Source: Flavobacterium psychroterrae (GTDB lineage: Bacteria; Bacteroidota; Bacteroidia; Flavobacteriales; Flavobacteriaceae). Taken from it: a stretch of 64,000 nucleotides of DNA. The stretch's first letter is position 1. Each line of letters begins with the position of its first letter. The position numbers were made by a program, and so were the translations under genes. The stretch is from positions 60,427 to 124,426 of the forward strand of contig NZ_JAGYVZ010000018.1 of NCBI RefSeq assembly GCF_018380615.1, read 5' to 3'. The notes below the pieces were generated by a model. It had not been told where the DNA came from and did no database searches. It was given only the letters and a program-made list of their open reading frames with translations. Positions 48,501-54,200 of the stretch are shown piece by piece.

Positions 48501-51147
48501 CATCATCTGTAGAAACTTCTACAGTATAGTTTTGGTTTGTAGCTAAATTATCAAAAGTATATTCAGCTACAGCAACAGGTCCTACATTATATAGTAAGTT
48601 TCCGTTATTGTAAACTTTATAATAGTATTGTGGGTTAGCATCATTTACAGCGACTTTAATTCTACCTTTTTCTCCATAACACAATGGTTGCGTAACTTCT
48701 GAAACAACAGCAAAATTTCTTTGTCTGATTTGAATATTTGGAACTGTAAAAATACAAGGATTTTGAGTTACACCAGTTTGTCTGATGTATACTGTATAAA
48801 ATCCAGCTGTAGTTACATTAAAAATATTACTTGCCTGATAAGTTGTACCATTAATGCTGTACTCATATCCTGCAGGAACACCTCCAACTGTAATAGTTCC
48901 GGGTTTTCCACAAATAATATCTGTATGTTTTTCTGTAGGGTTTAATGAGTTGGTAAATACATTAAAATAGAAACGGTTAAAACAACCACCTGCATAATTT
49001 AATGTCAACCTGTATTGTCCCGCTATCTTCGCTTCATAATTTGGTCCGGTCGCAACCTGAGTCCAGGAACATGAAGTACCTTCATTAGCACAGCTTGCAC
49101 TAATTGGAGCGGCACAACTTGTCTCGTCCAGTTTTTCCCACACAAGGGTCGAACCATCGGATATATGAGTTTCGATTAATCTGGAATCATTTGCACCACA
49201 CAAGAAAAGATTAGGTAATTCTTTTCCGTTATTTGGACAAATTAATACTTCACCTTTATAAGGAGCTTTTGCATATGGAAGAACAGGATTAGTAGTTGTT
49301 GTACCAAATCTTGTTACTGTAAAAGCCTGATAAATTGATCTACATGGAGCAGCAGCTAAATTGTAAACATAATATACTCCAGGATCTTTTACTTTAAGAA
49401 TTTGTCCTGTTCCTATTTGTTTAGTACGAGCTTCGTCACTATACCAAGTATAAGAAGTATATCCATTAGCAGCAACCAAATCAACATCCTCTTTACACAA
49501 AGTAGCAGTTGCAGTATATTTACATCCATCTACACCTACTAAAAAGTTAGTCGCTTTTGGAGTTAATATACATCCTGTATTGGTGTTAACACTTGGATCA
49601 TCTGAAATTTGAAAATCAGGATTTAAAGTTCCTTTGTAAGTTGCATATGCCGAGTTATCGATACTATTAGAACATGCCTCACTTAATGAATTACAATCAG
49701 GAACAACCTTAACTTTAAAACTGATGATTTTATCTGATATTGAATTTGCTTTAACTACAGAATCATCAATTTTAAATACAATACTTCTGGTAGCAGGATC
49801 ATAACTTTGAATAGTTACACCTGCCGGTAAAGGATTGATATCTGTAGGATAATTAAAGATAATATTAATAGGCAATTGATCTCTAATTGTTAAACCTTTA
49901 GCATCATCATTACCGGTGTTTTTAAACCCTATTTCATAATTTAATTGTTGACCTAATGTTACATCCTGGTTTCCAATATCTACACCCGCAGAATTTTTTA
50001 CGATTTTTGTAAGTACAATATGCGGTTCAATAATGTCTACCGCAAAGGCATTAAAATAATAAAAATAAACATCCTGGGTACTTCCTAACCTAATATTTGC
50101 CGAAGTCGCATTATTATCAATTACTATTCCCCCGGGTTTTAAAAGAGTTCCCGGATTATTAATATTTAAAATACCGGCATCATATCCTAGGGTATTTTTA
50201 CTGGCGGGATTTCGATTTAAGAAATTTTCTGTTTTATCCGTAGCCGGATCAACATAAGTTACACTACTGTTAAAGAAGTTATTTGATGGTCTGATAATTG
50301 CATTTGCCGCATTCGTAGCAGTAATTTTTGTACCATTAATTTCCAAGTAATCTCCTTCAATAGGGTAATCACCCTCTAGGGCCGCAAAAGCAAATTTCAC
50401 ACGAACAGGACCGGTAGGAATAGTTTTAAATCCGGAAACTGGAATATCTAACGTTGTTGCTCCACCAATTCCGCTAAAACCATCAAACGAAGTAATAAAT
50501 TTTGCAGGTAATGTTGGATCTTCATAAACAACAAAAATAGACCAACCTGCAGATAAACCAGTTCCACCATTTGTTCCTTCACTAGATTTAACATTTGCAA
50601 CGGTATACAATCCCTGAGCATTTGTTTGTCCGGCAACTAATGAAGTAATATCTGCATAACACGCATATGCCTTGTTATTATCACCACCAATTGGTGCTGC
50701 ATTAGCATCATGAATGATCTGACCAGTAATATCATTATAGCCACCTGTAGGTAACTTAAGTTTTACTTTTTCAATATTTGTACGATCATTTTGCTGAAGA
50801 ATTGCTCCCCAATACAAACCGGCATAAACGATTTTATAACAAGCAGGTTTAGGCACAGTCAATGTAGCACTACTAGAACTGAATGTAGTGTTATCATTAT
50901 CAACATCTATATACTTCATATCAAAGTTAGAGTTGTATCCACCGTCATTGTAAGCAACAGTAGGCCTTTCATTTCTTCCTGCATCTCGATTTAGGATATT
51001 GTTACCAATAAGCAACATATCTCCTTTTAATCTCTTGTCAAATCTTGGCGTAAATGGCTTTAGATTTTGAGAAATTACAAAGTAACTTTGAAAGAAAATC
51101 AAAGCTAATAAAATCAATCTTAGGTTAGTAGGTTTTTTCATAATCAT
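33598..51147 (-). CDS. sprB: SprB: giant gliding adhesin, type IX secretion cargo
   Basis: SprB is the filamentous surface adhesin moved along the cell by the gliding motor. The 5849-residue product has a signal peptide (ends near VISQ, residue ~27). A unique N-terminal region holds a DUF11-like domain at about 380-530. From about residue 780 come several dozen SprB repeats, each with a pattern like TCxGGxxGxIxxxxxGGxxPYxYS...F.GLxAGTYTVxVxDxxGC. A non-repeat domain interrupts them at about 1219-1442. The last ~90 residues are a type B T9SS sorting domain with YFTPNGDGIYDTWGP and DRYGRVI, ending FTLYR. The ATG at 51141 is an equally good start. F. johnsoniae SprB, from memory, is 6497 residues, so this one is shorter. 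Gene order sprC-sprD-sprB-sprF matches that species. Confidence 0.96.
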   Translation of the reverse strand: MIMKKPTNLRLILLALIFFQSYFVISQNLKPFTPRFDKRLKGDMLLIGNNILNRDAGRNERPTVAYNDGGYNSNFDMKYIDVDNDNTTFSSSSATLTVPKPACYKIVYAGLYWGAILQQNDRTNIEKVKLKLPTGGYNDITGQIIHDANAAPIGGDNNKAYACYADITSLVAGQTNAQGLYTVANVKSSEGTNGGTGLSAGWSIFVVYEDPTLPAKFITSFDGFSGIGGATTLDIPVSGFKTIPTGPVRVKFAFAALEGDYPIEGDYLEINGTKITATNAANAIIRPSNNFFNSSVTYVDPATDKTENFLNRNPASKNTLGYDAGILNINNPGTLLKPGGIVIDNNATSANIRLGSTQDVYFYYFNAFAVDIIEPHIVLTKIVKNSAGVDIGNQDVTLGQQLNYEIGFKNTGNDDAKGLTIRDQLPINIIFNYPTDINPLPAGVTIQSYDPATRSIVFKIDDSVVKANSISDKIISFKVKVVPDCNSLSEACSNSIDNSAYATYKGTLNPDFQISDDPSVNTNTGCILTPKATNFLVGVDGCKYTATATLCKEDVDLVAANGYTSYTWYSDEARTKQIGTGQILKVKDPGVYYVYNLAAAPCRSIYQAFTVTRFGTTTTNPVLPYAKAPYKGEVLICPNNGKELPNLFLCGANDSRLIETHISDGSTLVWEKLDETSCAAPISASCANEGTSCSWTQVATGPNYEAKIAGQYRLTLNYAGGCFNRFYFNVFTNSLNPTEKHTDIICGKPGTITVGGVPAGYEYSINGTTYQASNIFNVTTAGFYTVYIRQTGVTQNPCIFTVPNIQIRQRNFAVVSEVTQPLCYGEKGRIKVAVNDANPQYYYKVYNNGNLLYNVGPVAVAEYTFDNLATNQNYTVEVSTDDGCKDTKYIYIGQVWNEYKATATLVEPLTACSDGKIKITTEGGNSPYSYFINSDTVFQSSNEYPVTAPGTYVIKIVDKNNCTLTRTVVVPNSTKPTYTITNTNSVCYNDNSEIRINVTNANGYSMSYSINNGGTFQTNPVFSNLQPGTYNVVVRYGISYTPEFGQPTIKYCSDLAEKKVILGPTSAVTASGGVAALAGCTLGQQGGKLRINNAQGGTLPYQYSFDGGATWQLTNEKDVLPGSYILKIKDAVGCEYTIPYTVTLDQKPAEPTIKVEDPVFNCDGSATSTVTVTNGTSANYSYEYFRNGIPNTPITSNIFLNVPSGTHTISVKYTVTTVSTYSNLLQEDFGKGGYTTTPGINPAYCFEDESTPHPVGYPCGGFDDYQINDGKYAVASSIKTNFGNSWIFAKDHTLPQDPLGRFLCVNVGGSAGIGGILYSKPIKDVIDNQSVIISLWAENLIVKTSTTHADPKLTIQLVNNLNNVGGVEEIVATTDTTNPWVVPKSEKWEYKELTLNPGIGKTNLSFVIRSYSNEFNGNDVLIDDIWVRQIPESCLATKDFPVVVGTDKAFTAAVTGSKDLTCAGSNNGEITISAQNFKLPYGFDYSLDNGVTWVNSKVSPVTATGLTNKNYDIKVRYDASATSCVFPLTHEVKAPAALTVTAQVTKQPTCTDGASITATAVGGTPNYQYELRASNGTTVIVAFQSVNVFTNVAAGSYTVVARDANSCASPASVRVDISAPVAPTATLAATSDLCYDTVNQSTLVVTATGTGALTYSLDGQPAQASNTFTNVGVGTHTIVVTDGNNCTATISNIVIAPELKGSATISKTLDCTTASPNAAITVDIIGGSANFTYKVKKGTGTYSASVAVTGTSFTYSAANTADTYYFEITDSKGCVTVVSAIVSPIVNPTVAATPVNATCNGALTGSVQLVGSLGSGGYTYLFYNNTVVPAPTAFIAQSNYTGLAAGTYSYQVMDSKGCKSALGSVTITQPTTLTATASATKFTCNVSNVKQSATVTIAVPTTGTAPYQYSFDGGVTFTNTRTLTVTDNGTNQTISYVVSDAQGCKTGVQTIIINKLDSPTNITFSAAAVTCAATTTTVTATAVNGVATITYSITSPAASVASNTTGVFAGLAAGTYNFRATDANGCYFDKPYTIDAVTPISIVGNKDNDVLCKGGSTGKVTFTVSGNATIGAYTQTLTAGTGTLVKSGNTLTLSNVPAGTYTVQVRDNATGCLNSATVIVNEPLNPLTFTATSTKINCNNDNAEITVTATGGTPNYTYAVVQGGATAPTTFVSGNVLLVDTNSGANANWDVYTKDANGCITTNSIHIDSDALPTVTATNNNQCSGAATTFTITATGTGINPLSYSIDGTSFQTSNIFNVPAGTYTVTVRDGNGCTAVANTALTIFPQLVALASVTKELDCSPTPNATITVAVSGGKAPFTYTVAKGSGAASTPSAPFSTATFTYPVTLPNADSYTFVVTDANGCSSTTTTTVNTITSPTVTDTHINPTCNGGSNGSVQLTGAGGAGGFTYSNDGTVYSQNSLFTGLAAGTYTFYVKDAKGCTGTVSVTLIAPTQLAATVTAVPFSCNISNGKVAGTITINVTALTGTSPYEYSFNGGGFVTTNTFTLNDNGADQPYTYSVKDAQGCTITGSGTLLRLNPPTDLTFAAAAVTCTATTTTVTLTAVNGVAVLQYETIAPSPVIIAKQTSNSFANLAPGTYMFKVTDANGCFYTEAHTINPVTPITLIGTKTSDVLCNAGTTGSARYTVAGFATTYSYTVNGGTAVTGQTAAVINLTNQAAGTYAVIVTDEGTGCTATASVIINQPAVLAATYTTVNGNCSITTASVTVNVTGGSPAYRYSFVQDNAPIGAYVNSNTASLDPAVNANWDVHIIDANGCTFKLDIAITKDVVPTVTASATGQCFGVGTYTITATPGAGLVAPVTYSIDNGASYQTGNTFVITTPGSYTVRIKDGNGCTADSNVAVVANVLTLSAVLDKNITCSIATDAQVTLTATGGTTAYTYGYVIGGVYTAMASNVFNTMTPGSYTFRVTDAKGCSIDTTTPIVIIPAVNPDITNVVQTAFINCNSDATAAISITIDNTKGQAPFVYNVLNTTTGFDYGTQTSGLAAGVYTIKVTDAKGCTDTFSIPIAQPTPILLDYKATPITCVTGGVSLGRITINSVSGGTPNYIYHVTGVNGYDQKFTNQTGATAVFDVVDFGLYEIIITDANGCTTSVNNILVASPPDDLDINVFSPPADCSTGGSAVVSIGTSTTIIGTGPFYFGIYTGTVPVYPAGTWLPEDATGSKKTTFTNLLPGVTYTFIVYDADLAHGGTGTGCYYYETATTPIPTNSTLKTNALIANNITCTGSADGKVTFTISSTYPAATPISYEIFNAQSLVSTGITGTGSVPANDILTLSNLGPLPFGNYFVLVKETAGATNAGCSVATVPFNITQSAILFSVTAAVSKNANCNPISGVITATGHDGTAPYTYQLLLQTAPAPTAASTGWLTNNTFNANAGSYTVYAKDAYGCIKDFDIILNKDADPTITAPAAICYAGTPFTFTITGTVDPAIVGGATYSVDGSTFQASPTFTFNAAGTYNLTIKDGNGCIATVPYEVKPQLFLTAKLTRELDCIPTNAQITLTATGGYNTLYTYEYSTDAGVTYTTMPTNVLNTSVLGDYIFRVSDAKLPVACQATTTFKLDPIQPTLFTTTQTNVSCNGGTDGTITVNVTSGVGPYQYQLGAGVFQTSNVFTGLAAGTTYVVTVRDSKSCLYPSGSITITQPTALTATSVVTTPLTCTTGNAPTKALVTVTASQGTAPYLYSFDGTNYSTTNTYESFVGTTFNVLVKDAKGCIFTFVNGVNIPALNPPTITNITGTPIYCTPTANTTSTVTITTTNGTGGLSYAILAPASAITNTTGAASGIFTGLADATYLFEVTDGNGCKDQESYTVKPVTNITVAGQLVSNVICNGGATGAVKFTVANYAGTYTATVTPATGTVTQTGNTVNVTGLVPGTYTVQILDGITGCTATTSVDVTQPSPIVLNLISNKNANCNFGAQVIVRATGGTPGYKYAFGIDGFTPVPGDYDTVENAVLDPTVNTNWDFYAMDASGCTTKLDVVIASDAFPTIGTSTVPYCYTGGPVPITITGTYVGTPMYSIGNGYQSSPDFVLNAPGNYTFYIKDGNGCIVSRPYTLNQQLLLKATLTQDYTCAGDATINLLATQGTLTYNTFEVSFNGGTFTAVALPLPYTTNVPGIYTFRVTDSQGCQATSVSVEVTARTTPSATSKQNNVSCTGGTDGSIVVTPANGLAPYKYSINGAAFVDTNIFTNLAAGTYDIVVKDAKECESVLIKATITEPLALAATAVLTQGLTCGPGNAAQSATVTINVTTGTGTSPYQYSFNGGISYGTTNTYVTSASGTVTAYVKDANNCVIATPVDIIIPALDPPTIDTVTGTPIWCAPTANTTSTVTVNVSHGIGSLAFEITSPASAVTNTSGATSGVFNLLPAGTYTFKVTDDNGCTDEATYTVDALINITTAGQLINDVVCNGESNGSVKFDVDNFAGTYTAALIAGPTTGTLTQTGKVVTLTNLPIGTYTIQVTDNITNCLATASVTVGQPAALALTETVNINANCNKGAEVTVIAAGGTPDYKYAFILGTGTPIATDYTNSNSTVLNPADGTNWRAYVIDAKNCETFIPIVIDTDPLPTFTTVIPSQCPTTTGEYTITVNVTGGMAPFQYSIGNGFQSSNTFTVTASGTYDITVKDANECEVKVLGSAVISPALQLEATITALPTCNFTNAGSISATATGGSGTANYRYTLDGGAILTTTPALFSSVTTGDHIVRVRDIITGCTFEVKVNVSEPTLITGIALEQTPVTCFGGNNGTITASLLPGINDNPVYRYRLTGTTALGVAVTRPLQTSPAFENLEAGDYSVTVVSGRDCEASEDITVPQPALIVVPVPVIVQYGCAAGTNASNYATVTVGTIGNDIGGSKVYTYEFFRDGVSVQKGDQNVYTESDFLGGDYTVNVTDSNGCSGAPVGPVKVNPFISLDVVNVANVAITCVSDEEITITVGTTGGTPVLLNYTVKGTDNAYDQTKTNGNFTGLTKGSYIITVTNPATGCSVQKAHYVADPNTFDIKVNPIVTEVCFGTNTGSVELTFVDNQTDPSDDAGIFDYTITGGPAVISGTSASAGPELISNLVAGTYTVTAKLQEKPECTVFKVFTIAQPSVKLDIQITSSPITCTSVNYDDGEISASAAGGWDNNYTYELVLNGAPIVNYRTDGNFTGLKAGTYTVNVKDGKGCIDSEIVTLVVPDPIQVNATPNAAMLSCFGGRDGVITINTTTGGQGSNYMYTLNYLSVNPVAVSGPQTDPVFTGLPAGTYSITVSDGYNCSITSANIVITQPTEIIAELSLASSQTCDTETILTLGATGGNAPYTYSADGITYSTPSFTGSVTIQVPVGKYQYFVKDANNCVASISNEIKIDVLEPLTLELDITNAVVKCTGEETGVIVAVANGALGNYAYTLETTAGGILQGPKADGRFEGLIAGTYNVRVVSGDCDAVVKSVEIKEPAVGLSTTHVATNVSCFGENNGKIVMSYAGGTGLVKYAISPDLNQFDTKNTFEKLTAGIYTIVTQDENGCYVVDEIEITQPKPLIVTELANSMIPEVCKDDKDGAFSIEVRGGTAPYSVSLDDKNGTYTQGAIDQTIFDFTNLSGGVHTVYVNDAQGCSFEFVENMPLPVVLDPTVEISYDCVNNAQSNMVTITIDKSNIDFKQIDYALDNDQFQESNIFTNVAPGRHVIVARHTNGCKVPTISFDIKAYDPLTLAESTGQAEMNIISVTAAGGSPAYEYSFNGEPFTSSNKYKIYKTGDYVVVVRDQNGCTVTITVPAIYIDVCLDNYFTPNGDGIYDTWGPGCTNIYDNLEFSIFDRYGRVIAKYHYGQKWDGRYNGAELPSGDYWYVLKLNDEKDAREFVGHFTLYR
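36900..45290 (-). repeat. Higher-order repeat within sprB (units of ~1.75 kb)
   Basis: Within the SprB repeat array, a set of about seven different modules recurs in the same order. One anchor module (VTCAATTTT / CTPTANTTSTV type) has its Cys codon at about 45236, 43493, 39881 and 38156, i.e. steps of about 581, 1204 and 575 residues. The 1204 step contains one more diverged unit, giving five units averaging 590 residues. Boundaries are approximate. Confidence 0.65.
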
Positions 51148-51228
51148 TTTTTTGTTTACTTACATCTTATCCTCTAAGGGGCATTAGTGAATAAAACAAT
51201 TAGTATTCTATAACATTTATTATTATGC

Positions 51229-51250
51229 CCTTCTTAATTGCTTAAGAAGG
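51229..51250 (-). promoter_or_regulatory. Hairpin between sprD and sprB
   Basis: CCTTCTTAA (51229-51237) pairs with TTAAGAAGG (51242-51250), loop TTGC. It lies 22 bases after the sprD stop in a 124-base gap. No U-run follows, so it is not a standard terminator; it may act as a partial attenuator or an RNA-processing or stability element. Confidence 0.55.
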
Positions 51251-51271
51251 ACCGAGTCAATCTTATTCTTA

Positions 51272-54200
51272 TTAATTCTCCACTTTTACGATAGCCATTT
51301 TCCCGTTGTATGGTTTATTTCCTTTTGCTTCTAATGCCTTAGTTGCTTCAGATAAACCTTCAAACTTCTCGTAATAGATGTAATATTTACTTGTTGTTAC
51401 ATTGTAAAAGAAATTAACATCTGAACGTCCTGCTGCCACCGCTTTCGTTAAGAATTGATCTCTTTTTTCAACACTGCTGTGAACCGCAATAATTAAATAA
51501 TAACCATTTTCAGAATTTTTAATATTCTTGATAATCTGCATATTTGACTGGTCTTCACCAAAATCAAAATCACTTGCAGTTAATGGTGTACTACTTGGTT
51601 TTGTTGTCTCTTTTATACGTTTAAGAGCGGCAACGTCCTGCGCATATCTTCCCTGATCATTTTCGTAGGCTGCACGTTTAATTCTACGTTTTTTCTCAAT
51701 TTCAGTTTCTGCTTTAATACGTTCTAAATTTGCAAGTAAAGTAGCACTGTCTTCTTCCATTTTTAATTGTGCTGCTTTCAACTGGTTGATCTTTTCAAGA
51801 TACGCCTTGTTCAAAGCATCATTTTTATTCGGGAATTTTTTAAGTCTTTCGTTATATAAATTAGTCAGCTTATTGATTTCATCTTTCTGCGCTCTGTTAG
51901 CTTCAGCAAGTTGTAATTTTAAAGCCTCTAACTGACTATTTTCTGCCGCAACACTTTTAAATGGTTTTGGTTCTTTATAAATTCCTTTTTCACTTAAGTC
52001 ATTCTCTTCTCTCAAGTCATTCAAATCTCTTTGTTTATTTGCCACTGTTGTATTGAACTGAGACAATAAATCTTTTTGATTTTTACTTGAATTCTCTATA
52101 GATTGAGTTAAATCCTCAATTGCTTTTGCCGTATCATCTCTTGGAGCCGAAGCCGCTTTTGCAAGCGCATCTGCAGCTGCATCAGCTTTTGCTTTTGCAT
52201 CTGCTAATAATTTTGCTTCACGTGCTTCTTCAGCTACTCTTAATAATCTTGATTCTTCTTCAGCCTTTAATTTTTCATTAGCTTCTGCATCAGCTTTCGC
52301 TTTTTGATCTGCTAATAATCTTGCTTGTTCAGCTTGCATATCGGCTTTTGCTTTTGCATCAGCATCTAGTTTAGCTTGTTTTGCATCTGCATCTGCTTTT
52401 ACTTTTGCATCAGCGGCTAATTTTGCCTGAAGTGCAGCTGCATCCACTTTCGCTTTTGCATCAGCAGCTAGTTTTGCTTTTAAAGCGTCTGCATCAGCCT
52501 TAACTTTTGCATCAGCATCTAGTTTCGCTTGTTTTGCATCTGCATCTGCTTTTACCTTTGCATCGGCAGCTAATTTCGCCTGAAGTGCATCTGCATCTGC
52601 TTTTGCTTTTGCATCCGCAGCTAGTTTTGCTTTTAAAGCGTCTTCATCAGCCTTAGCTTTTGAATCGGCAGCTAATTTTGCTTGTTGAGCTTCTGCATCA
52701 GCTTTCGCTTTTGCATCTGCAGCTATTTTCGCTTGTATTGCGTCTGCGTCAGCTTTCACTTTTGCATCCGCAGCTAATTTTGCTTGTAATGCTTGTGCAT
52801 CAGCCTTAGCTTTTGCATCGGCAGCTAATTTTGCTTGTTGCGCTTCTGCGTCAGCTTTTGATTTTGCATCTGCAGCTAACTTAGCTTGTTGAGCTTCTGC
52901 GTCAGCTTTCGCTTTTGCATCTGCAGCTAGTTTCGCTTGTATTGCGTCTGCATCAGCTTTCGCTTTTGCATCAGCAGCAAGTTTCGCCTGAAGTGCGTCT
53001 GCATCCGCTTTCGCTTTTGCATCAGCAGCCTGTTTTGCTTTTTGTCCTTCAGCATCAGCTTTTGCTTTATCAGCAGCTAATTTCGCCAAACGAGCATCTT
53101 CTGCTTCCTGTAATTTTTGAGCTTCTGCATCAGCTTTTGCTTTTTCAGTTGCTTCAGCATCTGCTTTTACTCTTGCATCGGCAATTAATTTAGCCTGTAA
53201 TGCTTCCATATCAGCTTTTGCTTTTGCATCAGCAGCTAGTTTAGCTTGTATTGCGTCAGCATCTGCTTTCGCTTTAGCATCTGCAGCAAGTTTTGCTTGT
53301 TGTGCTTCCGCATCGGCTTTAGATTTAGCATCTGCAGCAAGTTTTGCTTGTTGTGCTTCTGCATCGGCTTTTGCTTTAGCATCTGCAGCTAATTTTGCTT
53401 GTAATGCTTGTGCATCCGCTTTCGCTTTTGCATCTGCAGCAAGTTTCGCTTGAATTGCGTCTGCGTCAGCTTTTGCTTTTGTATCTGCAGCTAATTTTGC
53501 TTGCTGTGCTTCTGCATCCGCTTTCGCTTTTGCATCAGCGGCTAATTTTGCTTGTAACGCTTGTGCATCGGCTTTCGCTTTTGCATCAGCAGCTAGTTTT
53601 GCTTGTATGGCATCTGCATCGGCTTTCACTTTTGCATCTGCAGCTAATTTTGCTTGTATTGCGTCTGCATCTGCTTTCGCTTTGGCATCAGCGGCAAGTT
53701 TTGCTTGTAATGCTTCTGCGTCAGCTTTCGCTTTTGCATCAGCAGCTAGTTTTGCTTGTATTGCATCTGCAGCTAATTTTGCTTGTATCGCGTCTGCATC
53801 TGCTTTCGCTTTTGCATCAGCAGCTAGTTTTATTTTCAATGCTTCAGCATCGGCTTTCGCTTTCGCATCAGCTTCTAATTTTGCTTTCGCAGCAGCTTCA
53901 GCATCTGCTTTTGCTTTTGCATCAGCAGCTATTCTCGCTTCTCTGGCTTCTGCGTCGGCTTTCGCTTTAGCATCGGCGGCTAGTTTTTCTTTTAATGCAG
54001 CATCTTCAGCAGCTTTTGCTTTTGCAGCAGCAGCTAATTTTGCTTTTGCAGCAGCATCAATATTTGCTTTAGTATTTGCAGAAAGTGCAGCAGCAGCTTT
54101 AGCTTCAGCAGCTAATCTCGCCTGATAAGCATCAGAATCTGCTTTAGCTTTAGCATCAGCAGCTAAAATAGATTGTAAATCTGCAGCTTCAGCTTTTGCC

